Source: Dissophora ornata
Lineage: Eukaryota > Mortierellomycota > Mortierellomycetes > Mortierellales > Mortierellaceae
DNA length: 50,650 bases
Assembly (NCBI GenBank): GCA_025201705.1
Contig: MU616713.1
Location: 1 to 50,650, forward strand
Reading direction: 5' to 3'
Shown here one piece after another: positions 13,001 through 22,857 of this stretch. Every line of letters starts with the position of its first letter. The first letter of the stretch is position 1. A program made the position numbers and the translations under genes. The notes beneath the pieces are model-generated. The model was not told the DNA's origin, did no database searches, and saw only the letters and a program-made list of their open reading frames with translations.

Positions 13001-14668
13001 ATACCGTAGTTGAGTACGATGAGAAGGGGTAGACCTGCCAAAAGACTGCAGATTGTGGATCCGATCATCAGTCTTGACGTAGTTCTTTCTGGTCGTCTAC
13101 TCTCCTCCGCCTATGAAATTTGTGATATTGTGGAGCATATGCGTGTGAGATGCGAGCTGCTTGATGGAAAGGTTGGTCAGGTTTCGGTTTTTTGTAAAAA
13201 GCACGAACCATGCGGATGATTGTGTCCTGAGGACAAAAGACAAACGACGCCATCAAAGTGCTGCTTAAGGCAGCATAGATCGAGCTTGAGCTTCCAGAAT
13301 AGTTCAAAAAAGCAGTAAAAGGGACGTGACCCATCGAAGGCTCAAATCCTGACAGTGACAACATTGTACTGACCAGCGTTACTGCCAACGCGACAATGAA
13401 AATGCCTATTTTTTGTTTGTTTGTGAAATCAAGGCGAAAGAGAACGGTTAGCGAATTCTTCTTTGTTCGCATGATAGTGCTGCATTGCATCTGCGCACCT
13501 GAGAGAGTTGACAGATATCCTATCCAACGGACGGGCATCAGGTTAAACATCTGCCAGGCGAACAAGGCGCCGAGATGAAACATAACCAGAGTCGCGGGCG
13601 TCAGTGAGATATTTTCGACTGAGTGTAATAGTTGGCCTAACATGGACGCGAAATAGAATGCCACTGACGCCGTCACTGTCACCTAGACAAATGCAAAATG
13701 CAGTAGACGCAATGAGAAGACGAAGAAGACTTGAGTACGTCGAAAGAAAACACATTCGGCTTAGAAGTACATGCCTCTAGGTTAAAGATCACTTACAGCG
13801 CTGACGATGGTGAACCATCCAACCATCCAGGATAAGTAGGCGCGTCTCCTCGCGGATCCCAATTGATACACCCAATGATGCACACCCGCCGTCGTTGGAT
13901 AAGCAGATGCGAGTTCTGACAAACACAAGCTGACAATGATTGACATGAGGCCCACGCAGAAGTAGCTCCAAGTCGCCCAGGCAGGTCCTCCATTGGTGAG
14001 AGCGAGCCCGTACAATGGAATGATCCCACTAAATACGTTCGCCGCTGTGATGGCGATTCCTGTCAGGCTAACCCATGGCAACTTCCTTAACATGACCTAT
14101 TACCCAAGAGAACAGAGAAAGGGATTTTTGATTAAGCACAGTCGTGGTAAAGGCTCGTGCAGTGGACAGTGCGGTACGAAGGATTGTTCTTTACCGGTTT
14201 ATATCCGAGTGATATTAGGTTATAGTCACCAAGCGTCAGCAGCTTAGGCGCCTGTCTCATCACCCTCGGTACTGTTTGCGTTGCATACGCGCCATAAGCA
14301 CGATCCTCATCCTCATACAAGTCGAGGTCATGTATACTATTTATGATGTTATCATTATACCGACTGTAGTTGGTGGATCCATTGCGGTAATGGGCCATCA
14401 GCGCCGAGGGAAGAGGTCGTAAGGGGATTTCTCGACAGACAGCTGCCGCTATAGGAGCTGCGGATGCTGCAACTATCCGACTTGAGGAGGTATCCTTGTA
14501 GTACATTGCGGGAGCGAGTGGGCGGAGACGGGCTAGTTCAGCTTGTTGTGTCTTTGGTACTGGGTCTGGCCACGTTCGTTGTCCGCTATGAGAACGAGTG
14601 ATAGCGATATCTGACCTAGCATTTGGCATGGAGTCGTGCGCTGGGTGAAGAGGGTGTATAGCGCGCAT
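10001..14668 (-). CDS. APC-family amino acid/GABA-type permease with a giant C-terminal tail
   Basis: Predicted secondary transporter of the amino acid-polyamine-organocation family, plasma or vacuolar membrane. Six exons (14668-14195, 14096-13797, 13682-13499, 13405-13209, 13110-12642, 12564-10001) sum to 4188 nt, 1395 residues. The 93-bp third intron is a multiple of three with no stop, so a naive reading passes through it. About 150 N-terminal residues precede LGYKPVMLRKLPWVSLTGI, typical of the fungal GABA/choline permease group. Helical segments run to about residue 625, including FCPQDTIIRMAEESRRPERT, a conserved loop formed across the exon 4/5 junction. About 770 Ser/Pro/Gln-rich, apparently disordered residues follow, roughly doubling the usual family length. 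The substrate is uncertain. The first ATG is chosen because the frame opens there; later Met starts are possible. Confidence 0.9.
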
Positions 14669-15361
14669 AATTCAGTATGTTCTGCTGTACTCGTGTAAGT
14701 TCAGCAGGTCAGTGGCGTGGGTATCTGATAGGTATTCGTTGATTCGGGGCGAGGTATGTTTAAGAAGCGTCAAAAAAGATGATGAGGAAAGGAGAGATAG
14801 AGAAAAAATGGAACCCGTATTGAGATGTGATGGAGCGAAGAGGTTATCGTAGCTGGCGGTGTCTTTCAAGGTGAGGCGGGTCGATTGAGGAAGAACCACG
14901 AACTGCGAGAGAAGAGACGAGAGAACGGAAGAGAGAGACGGCGATACTAATACTTTCTCTGCTGTCACCCTTCCTCGCTTCCGGTCCTAACTGCCTAACG
15001 GATCAAACTTATTGCCGTTGGACAGCTGTCCAGAAGTTTTGACATCAGCGAGCGGATCATGGCAAAGCGACAACAATGGTGATGGTCGTGGTGGTAGTGG
15101 TGTGGTTGCCATAGGCGTCATCTCACGCAACAGCTTCGATTCCAATACCCCTCGCAGGGATAAAAATTTGTTACTGCTGTTCCTTCAGCCTTTTCCAAGG
15201 TGTGTTCTCTCACTCTAACGACCTGACGGCAGAAGGACAAAACAAAGACATCGCCGAAGAGCCTGCGTTTGATCCCATCACATTCATCGCAAATTATTTG
15301 AGGCTTCTTTCCCTTGCAGCGTCTCTTGTCAGTTTACTGCATGCTATGATTCTATTCGTTT
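14669..15361. other. intergenic region upstream of the permease, downstream of the MnmE-type gene
   Basis: About 690 bases containing the likely permease promoter and leader (pyrimidine-rich on the minus strand near 14720-14970) and the 3' flank of the tRNA-modification GTPase gene. Short ORFs on both strands show no domain or conservation signal. I see no RNA gene. Confidence 0.4.
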
Positions 15362-17855
15362 CTATTTACCGATACAGAACTCACGAAAGACGACATCGAG
15401 AACCTCCTCAACATCCACACGACCCGTGATCCTGCCCAGGTCCGAGGCTGCATGGCGAAGCTCTTCTGCACCCAGAACGACGTCGTCCACTCCAAGATCT
15501 ATACATTAAGATATAAAAGGACACGCGTCAGTTCTTCACTCTCCCATCCACCCAATTAATTTCCTTGGCATACCGAATTCTGAATGATAGCTGCATACTT
15601 AAGAATGCCTCGAGGGACTCTAAGCAGTTTTCAAGGTGCTTCCTGTGTCTGTATTGAGTAATAGAGGTGCTGCTTGACAAGCTCGTCTCGAACCTTAAGA
15701 CGTGTAAATTAGAGACAGGGTCAGTGCTCATATCTCGCGCCACCAAATAATGCTTCATATTGGCCAGAATAGCAGCGTGTCCACAGGTGAACGTACCGAT
15801 CCTTGAGAATCTTGATGAAATCCTGTAAAAACGCGCCAATGCCATCTCCTGTCTGGCAAGAGATGGCCCATAGTCTATGATTGCTATTACTGCTGCTGTT
15901 ATCCTTTCCATCATCATTTTCGCGCTTGAGTTCATGCGCGTGACCTGATTCGGGCCACAGCTGCATGCGAATATCGGCCATGACCTTTTCTGCCTCTGGT
16001 CCCGACAGATCCATCTTATTGACCAGCACCATGGTTTTTGGGTTCCTTCTAATCGCCTCTAGAACTATCGAGTCGACACCGAGGCTAACGTTATTCACCC
16101 CACCGCCTGTGTCTGAGGTTGATAAAAAGTCTGTCACCGGCAAGATGGCAATGTTGATGTCTGCAAGATTAATGCGATCTTGGGCTCGACGAACTCCTTC
16201 CATTTCAATTTCATCCTGCGAAGATCTCAGCCCTGCTGTGTCCCCGATTAGGATAGGGTAGCCACCAATATCGAGCGAGACTTCGACGACATCCCTCGTC
16301 GTCCCTGGAATCGGAGATACGATCGCCGCTTGTCGCTTTGCTATGTCGGTCAATGCGAGTATCAGTACCCAGTTCTTTGATGATAACGTCGGAGTGAAAA
16401 TTTTTGCAACTTACTTATGAAGTTCAAAAAGCTGCTTTTTCCGGCGTTAGGTGGCCCAAGAATGGTGACATGGATTCCATCTCTGAGAATCTCGCCACAT
16501 CGATCATCGTCCGTGTGTCTCTTGATTTCGTTGTGAAGTGAACTGACTTTCGCTACGACTTTAAGTGTAAAGAGGAAACTCCATGAGTACTGCAAAACTG
16601 ACTAACATCAGGCCTCGAAAGAGGCATTTGTTCAGGGGTAGATTGCTGGCTTACCGTTATCATACACATCATCCTCGATGTTTTCGTCCTCTCCAAAGTC
16701 GATCAATGCTTCGATGAGAGCCATGCTTTGGATCAGTTGCATCCGCCATGTCTCGTATAAGGTCTTTAATCCTCCCTAATGTATTACGTTTGTCAAAAAA
16801 AAAAGTCGAAAAGTATTTTAATGCTGAGTGTCCAATATTGCATATAGGATGCTTGGTCGATGGCAAACAAAAACCTCAGTTCGTACATCTGCTTGCCTCA
16901 ATGCAAGTCGTCGTTGGGCCTCTGTTTCTGCGTTGAGTAGGTCCGCAAGTCCTTCTACTTCTGTAAGATCCAGCTTGTCATTTTCGAACGCCCTAAAAAA
17001 ATTATGGTGAGTCCAGCGCGGACTAAAAATACAAGTCCTGGCGGCGCTGTGGTCAACCATATTTTCCTTACCTCCTCGCAAATTCTCCCGCTTCCGCTAA
17101 TCGCACTTGAGCCCCAACACTCCCTATTCCTCTAAGCACTCCATCCACTACGGCTTTGCCTCCATGGCAATGAAATTCAACGCTGTCCTCGCCCGTGAAA
17201 CTCTTGGGACCTGAAAAATACAGAAAAATTATGCCAGATAAACAGACTGAGTATAGTATCCAGAGGGAAAAGGCGCCACTTTTGTATGATACCCAATTGA
17301 TTCGCGTACCTGGGAACCAGACGACCATTCCTTTATCTAAAAGCTCGCTCGTCTGTGGGCAGACCAATCGTCTTGTGACAGCATGCCTCGGTTTAGGGAG
17401 CGGCGATGTTTTTACTGTCATACTCCTCAGGACCTATCCCCCAATTCCAAATTGATAGCAGCATGCACAAAATCAGTAACTGCCTCTGGCCTCTGTATGC
17501 CAAAATTTATACGTGGCGCAATTGAAATACGTCCGCGTACAGTTTTTGCCTGCGGCCCCGAGATGCGGATGACAGCGATGCCAGCCTTCCCAGGGTGAGT
17601 CGACAGCGCGAAAATGGTGTCGAGATGTGTATTTGTGTATCGCAGTTCTGTTGGTCGTCCCTGTGAACCGGTGTGATAGGTCCTTGCATGTAGCAGGTTC
17701 TTGCAGTACGTCTGAAGCGTCTGACAGGCTGGCTTTGAAAGATTCCTTGGAGGCGCCGTCTGGGAACGAATGAGCGCCTTCATCAAGATCAACTTTAACG
17801 CCATGTTGCTAGTCGATTCTGGATTCGATTCAAGATCACTTTTGCAAGCGTGCAC
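15362..17855 (-). CDS. MSS1: mitochondrial tRNA modification GTPase (MnmE/MSS1/GTPBP3)
   Basis: With the MTO1/MnmG partner it installs the 5-carboxymethylaminomethyl-type group on wobble uridine 34 of mitochondrial tRNAs. Nine exons: 17855-17541, 17433-17310, 17210-17072, 16992-16887, 16775-16655, 16558-16415, 16340-15797, 15693-15599, 15498-15362; 1725 nt, 574 residues, every junction in phase. The N-terminal domain has [19 protein letters not shown] and [15 protein letters not shown]; helical parts include [13 protein letters not shown]-domain motifs are GPPNAGKS (near residue 303), GTTRD, DTAG and NKMD. The C-terminus is FREFCIGK, the invariant MnmE ending with its catalytic Cys. A start at 17804 ([14 protein letters not shown]) gives a better mitochondrial targeting peptide (557 residues) than the acidic extension from 17855. 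Confidence 0.95.
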
Positions 17856-17960
17856 TTGGCAGCAACTTTGTACGCTTTTTTTTTGAAGCGAAAAATATAC
17901 AAGTCACGGATATATTGTATGTCAAATGCTAGACTGAATAGGTGGTATCCGCAGCTCATC

Positions 17961-18702
17961 CTACCAACTCCTGATCAGGCTCTGTTTTGCACGTAGAAGG
18001 AAGAAAGGAGTTGAAGGCAGAACGCGTTAGATCTAGAACGGGATCAGATATATAACACCCAATTCAGGTGGGGATAGTGTTACCTTGAGTGCCTGCCGCT
18101 TGCTCTTGCCAATGCGGATGAGTTTCCGTCCGAGGGACTCGTGCAAACTGCCATCGCTGCTATCCAGTTGTGACCGTCCTGCTTTTGACCCGACACAATG
18201 GTCGGGACCTTCAAGCCAGATGAGTCCATGCCAGACACCCTGCAGAGGTTCTGCGATCGACGCCATCTTCTCTTGATCCTCCTTGAACTTTTGTGCCAAC
18301 GAAGCACTCTCTGCTGGACTGAGAGTATTAGATAAGAGGTTGTTCAAGTGTCGGCTACGAAGGATCCTGATACGGTCATCTTGCTCGAGTTCCGTGGGAT
18401 CCTGTAAGATTGGTTAGAACATTTATCAGTCGATATATGCATAAATGTATGTCACTTTCGCGCACTTGGCGCGGCGCGATGATATGGTTGGGTTTGAGTC
18501 CGATGCCCAATGTTTTTCTCCTCTCCGAGGAGAAAAACTTGAAGGGCATGCACAGGCAGCTATATTTTTTACCTGATATATGTCTAGAACCAGCTGAGCC
18601 TTCTCCTGAAAAAGGCTCTGAGCGGTCCAGAAGGCGACAATGGCATTTTTGAGCTGTGTCACAATCTTGATCCGCTGCTTGTTCATTTTGTCTGTCTGCT
18701 GC

Positions 18703-18739
<37 letters not shown>

Positions 18740-19493
18740 GCGTCTGGGTTCGTGACAGCCGAGCTCCCCCCACCACATGTTCTCCAACAGAAGTGGTGGT
18801 GGAAGTGGTGATTGGAATACAAATCCTAGGCCACGAGTCCGATACGAGATCGGCGATCGACTGAGCTGTGAGCCGGCGTTCTTCTTCCAGATCCTTTGCA
18901 GATGTTGGTTTAGTTTTTCGCTCTTCTAGATCGAAAGACTCTGTTGACGAGAGCGACGATGCCAGTGTTAAGTTCAGGCCTAGACTGATCTCGTCGTATG
19001 TCGTCAGAGCCTCTAGAACCTGGTCATTCAGTGAGTCGAATCGCTCCAGGTATCCGTTCAGTTCGTGGAGGACGGACTTGAAGAATGGAGGGTCAAACGC
19101 TGTTGGTCTTGCCATGGTCAATGTGAAGGCACTGGAATTGAGGGATGGAGAATAGGGTGGAGGCGATAGTGTAGAGGTGGAGTGTCGTCGGCCATCTCGA
19201 GAGACCAGAGTTCCGGAGGCGGAGAGAATCGAGATGGCCGAGGAGTCTGCCCTTGCAATAGCCGGCGGTGCTGAGAGTGGATCTGCTGAATTGGCTGTGA
19301 AAGGTAGTGCTGCAATGTCGGCTTCTTCGAGGACGGACGATGCCAGGATCTGAGGAAGGCGTTCGTCGAAAGGAGAGGAAGAGTGGAGGTCGTGGATGTG
19401 CTTCTGCCTGGCATCAGGCATTTTTAGATCTGGTCTGCTGGGTTCCAAGCAGTCGGTAGACGAGGGTTGGGGTGTGCTTCTATTGGGCGCCAT
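17961..19493 (-). CDS. hypothetical poly-glutamine protein
   Basis: Not recognised. Exon 1 (19493-18573) and exon 2 (18401-18084) are joined by a clean in-phase GT-AG intron (ends CAG|GTAAAA, starts ACAG|GAT). A possible 21-nt last exon (17981-17961, SLIRSW) gives 419 residues; without that splice, exon 2 runs on to a stop at 18033. Start chosen at MAPNRS (19493). An in-frame Met at 19616 also exists, but the intervening codons look like a pyrimidine-rich leader. The first ~130 residues are Ser/Pro-rich. A helical segment with FFKSVLHELNGYLERFDSL follows, then a poly-Q tract near 18690-18741 and a charged helical C-terminal half (SPAESASLAQKFKEDQEK). No signal peptide or membrane helix is visible. 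It may be regulatory or scaffold-like, but I do not assign a function. Confidence 0.7.
18690..18741 (-). repeat. CAA/CAG trinucleotide repeat encoding poly-Q
   Basis: The plus strand shows a near-uniform run of TTG/CTG triplets, coding on the minus strand for about 17 consecutive Gln in the hypothetical protein. Because the tract is nearly pure, its length probably varies between strains. Confidence 0.9.
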
Positions 19494-20957
19494 GGTAGGA
19501 GGGTGGGGGTGGAGAAGGAGAGGATGCTTTGAATAGAGAAGTCGTGGATATGATAAATTGATGCTGGATGGAAAGTTCGCAAACAGCGATGAAGAGATAG
19601 GAGGGGAGGGGAGCAAAGGGGAGAAATGCGAGACAGAGTGAAGGGAAGGAGAGACGCGGGCAATGCAAACAGAAGAGTGGAAAGTAAAGGAAGAAGAAAC
19701 AGGAGCAAAAACGAGACGAGGTCAAGGGATGATTAAATATTGGCGCTTGTTCCCGAAACTAAAAGGCTAGTGGATGTCCCCTGCACCTGCGCATGTTCGT
19801 GCATTGTCGCAATTGTCACACAAACGTCTGTCCTCGTCTGCAGTGGTATTTGCACAGCGATTGCATCCTTGTCGACCGTCGAGGAACAGATCCCTCGTCC
19901 AGTGCGGGAGCTAATCCGAAAGTGGTTGCTCAGCGATTCCTTTCATTCATAGGCAACCCGCATTCACTCGTTGAATGGAGACGATCTCCATTCCATCCGC
20001 ACTAAGGAATACCCCATTCACAGAAAAAAAAGTGACTACGAACGCATATTGGCCTGTGCATGCCTTCTAATAAATGCCTCGTTGTCCGTCATGCTTCATT
20101 TTTTTTCGGTAGACATAGGGGAAGGCCAAGACATGAAGCGACGGTTAATAAAAATACCCAGGGATGTAGTAGCCCCTTTAAGTCGGGGCTCTTCTGTCGG
20201 TGCCAACATTGCATGCAAGAAGGATAGGGGATGCAATGCAGACATATAGAGGTAGACAGTGTTGTACGGCAGGCCACTGCGGGAAGACATGCTATTTATG
20301 AAGTTCAATAGCATGCGTCCTTCCTCGACGCGTGTTATATTTTTCTGCCCAGAATATGGCTTGTTGCTCATTCACGATCATGTCTTCAGGTGTGCACAGT
20401 GGGTCAGTTAGCACAATTATCGTCGTGTCGCACGTTACATTCCGATACCAAGGAAATTGTGTGTGTTTCTGTATTTCCTACCGAACACCTCTATAGAGCC
20501 GACTCGACTCCTGCATCGGTTTGAATCGAGGTGTTGATCCTGAACTTTGCGAGCTCTGTTTCCTCCTTGTCTATTCGGGATATCGAATGTTACGTAGATC
20601 CATGCATTTATCCGTCCCTGAGATGTTCAGAGGAACAAAGGTTGACTATACAGCTGAAAGAGTCGTCTCTGACAAAGCAGAACTGAGAATCTACCCAAAT
20701 AGAGGAGAAGCAACGCGCACTACACGCACCCTTTCACACATACAGGTAGCTCAGGTACCCACGTTCTATTTCCTCTTGACTCTGCTTCCTATATGGCTTC
20801 CAGGATCATTCATGATCAAGCTGGCGTGGATATCATGTAAACCCATACCCATATAAATAGGCCATGCTTCTACCATCTCCCACCTCCGCATATCCTTATC
20901 ACAACCACTCCATCCCTCGACATATTCTGCACGCAACAGTCAAGCGAATACACAAGA
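19494..20957. promoter_or_regulatory. intergenic region between the poly-Q gene and the secreted-protein gene
   Basis: About 1.46 kb between divergent genes. The first 250 bases are purine-rich on plus (pyrimidine-rich leader of the minus-strand gene). The end carries a TATA box at 20851. Short ORFs such as the one at 20521-20856 have no recognisable features. Nothing else is supported. Confidence 0.4.
20851..20860 (+). promoter_or_regulatory. TATA box of the secreted-protein gene
   Basis: The sequence ATATAAATAG lies about 100 bp upstream of the ATG at 20958, with a short C-rich leader between. Position and sequence fit a core promoter of a highly expressed secreted protein. Confidence 0.6.
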
Positions 20958-21899
20958 ATGAAGTTCTCCTACTCTATCCTTCTGATCTCGGTCGCCATTG
21001 CCGCCATTGCCTCTGCTGCTCCTATGCCTGCCCATGAGTCCGCCAACACGATCACCGAAATCTCTTCTATTTCGAAGCGCTGCGCTGAGTGCACTCCAAA
21101 GGACGGAGCTGCACTCGACCTCGTCGCCAATGACTCCGCCAAGCACTATGCCAAAATTTTTCAAGTGCGTCTTGATGGTCTGATGCGTAAAATGGAGGCT
21201 ACCCAAGTCACCAGCGGTGCTGTAGCTCTGCCAAACGCGAAGGCTGCGTTGACGATTTCTGTCAAGTCCAAGATTGAGAAGGCCAAGAAGGACTGCACGT
21301 CCGAGGCCCTTGCCCCAGCTATCAAAGCGGCCATGACCTCGGATATGAACATGGACATTCCCTGGTCCAATAAAGAAGAGGTTGGGAAGAAAATGGTGGA
21401 CCTCAATGCCTTGATTACCGCCATCATTCTTGAGCGTATTCGGGCCAATGTCAATGCCGAGACGTTGTCAAAGGACTGCGCGGAGAGGATGACCAACACC
21501 CAGATTGCTCCTGCTCCGGCTGAGATGCTTGCCCCTGAGGCTCTTGCTTCTGAGGCTCTTGCTCCCGCTCCAGAGACCCTGGCTCCAGCCCCTGAGGCAC
21601 CTGTCGAGGACAAGGGTGGTCTCAGGGTTGGAATTGATTTTGCCAGTAATGTTGACCTCAAGTATGTGTGCAAGTCTGGTTGCCAAGATTCTCAGGTTGC
21701 CTACACGGTTTTGAACCTTCGCCGGGACCTCGAGAGGAAATTTGCGTCTCCTCTGGAGTACTTTTACAATGAGGAGGTTCCTACAGATTGCACTGAGAAG
21801 AGTGGAGAGCTCTTTGGGAGTGTTTCGATTTCACTTGAAAGACTGAACGCAGTTGGTGGTACGGGTATCGTGGCTGGTGTGATGGCCAACATCAACTAG
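20958..21899 (+). CDS. small secreted Ala/Pro-rich protein, unknown function
   Basis: Single-exon gene of 313 residues. Residues 1-20 form a classic signal peptide (MKFSYSILLISVAIAAIASA followed by APMP). A Kex2-type dibasic site (SISKR|C) lies near residue 40, implying a propeptide. The mature part has scattered cysteines (CAEC, DCTS, DCAE, KSGCQ, DCTE). About residues 185-215 are a repeat of APE/ALA-type units, a likely flexible linker between two helical parts. ATG context and the upstream TATA box support this start. I do not recognise the family; a cell-wall or extracellular role is only an inference. Confidence 0.88.
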   Translation: MKFSYSILLISVAIAAIASAAPMPAHESANTITEISSISKRCAECTPKDGAALDLVANDSAKHYAKIFQVRLDGLMRKMEATQVTSGAVALPNAKAALTISVKSKIEKAKKDCTSEALAPAIKAAMTSDMNMDIPWSNKEEVGKKMVDLNALITAIILERIRANVNAETLSKDCAERMTNTQIAPAPAEMLAPEALASEALAPAPETLAPAPEAPVEDKGGLRVGIDFASNVDLKYVCKSGCQDSQVAYTVLNLRRDLERKFASPLEYFYNEEVPTDCTEKSGELFGSVSISLERLNAVGGTGIVAGVMANIN

Positions 21900-22722
21900 A
21901 CGTTACTCATTTATTTTAGCATGTCAGCCTATACCTCAGTAATAAAAACAGCCTGATCTGTCGATTAATAAAAAGGCCGCTGTGGCAGGGCCAGCGCAGT
22001 GCTTCCAAAGCGCTTCCTCACATAGATTGTAGTCATTATTCGAGGGATGTCTCTCGGCGGGCGTTTGTGAACACGAGAGCCGTGGACACAGTTATTTCTG
22101 ATTTGCTGATATAGGGATGGCATGTTCATGGTGAGACTAAAGAGTGCACTTGTCCGTGTGGGTTGCTATTTATGCTTCATGAAGTCGTATGTTGCCTCGG
22201 CGATTACTAAAGCCCAGTCAACCCAGTTCCAGCACCGCACTGCGCGCGAATACGTACTGTTCTTCGGCTTACTCTGGCGCCCTTTGCCGCGCAGCTTGCT
22301 ACAACAAAACAAACAAACAGTAATGATAGTCCGAGCGGGTAGGCAACATAAACAGCACACTGGAAGGCGTCAAATTTAGCCCGATCCCTGTTGCACTTTG
22401 GCCGACATGTAGCTCGCCTCTGATTGGCTGCGGGCGAAATCACCTCTTTTTTATTCCTTGGTTTGCACGACTCCTCGTCTCTTCAACATCACATCCATCT
22501 CCAGATCATCCCCATCCCCATCTGCATTGCATCCTCTTCTTCCACATAGTAATCCCCATCTCGAGTCCATTCCATCCCACTCATATCCTCTCCTTGCTCC
22601 CCTAATTCCTTTCGTCGCCAGTCTGTAAGTAGCTCCGAGCCACCCTTCGTGTCCCCTGACAAACAACACGCACCCCAGCATTACGCACGACCCTCACTAA
22701 TATATCCCCTCTGCCATTTGAC
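21900..22722. promoter_or_regulatory. upstream region and leader of the SREBP gene
   Basis: The first part holds 3' flank of the secreted-protein gene with AATAAA-like signals near 21941 and 21965. Further on, GATTGGCTG (an inverted CCAAT box) near 22421 and a nearby ATCACCTC, resembling a sterol regulatory element, precede a CT-rich leader (22470-22720). The SRE reading is speculative. No gene seen. Confidence 0.4.
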
Positions 22723-22857
22723 ATGAATAACCCAGTGAATCAGACCACCCCATCCGAGCCCAACCATGTTTCTCCAGGCTGGGAATCCGCTCTTTGTGGC
22801 ACCCCCGCCTGCATCAAACGACATTCAGGATCTGTTCATGTGCGAATCGTACTTTGA
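22723..22857 (+). CDS. overlapping upstream ORF (or alternative N-terminus) of the SREBP gene
   Basis: An ATG at 22723 opens 44 codons (MNNPVNQTTPSEPNHVSPGW...) in a different frame, ending with TGA at 22855-22857, 92 bases inside the main SREBP ORF. The -3 base is G, a fair start context. The peptide looks like genuine coding sequence rather than random leader. It could be an inhibitory uORF, or an alternative first exon joined by an unseen splice (a GTGAAT donor at 22735 and an ATTCAG acceptor ending at 22829 would be in phase). Confidence 0.4.
   Translation: MNNPVNQTTPSEPNHVSPGWESALCGTPACIKRHSGSVHVRIVL

Noticed and set aside
13406..13498. Reading through the 93-base segment as coding in the permease
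   Set aside because: It is open and a multiple of three, but is bounded by CAG|GTGCGC and ATAG|GC, its translation (Lys/Thr/Asn-rich) breaks a membrane helix, and removing it gives a continuous hydrophobic segment.
21161..21673. 170-codon minus-strand frame antisense to the secreted protein
   Set aside because: Shadow of the Ala/Pro/Glu repeat region; no features of its own.
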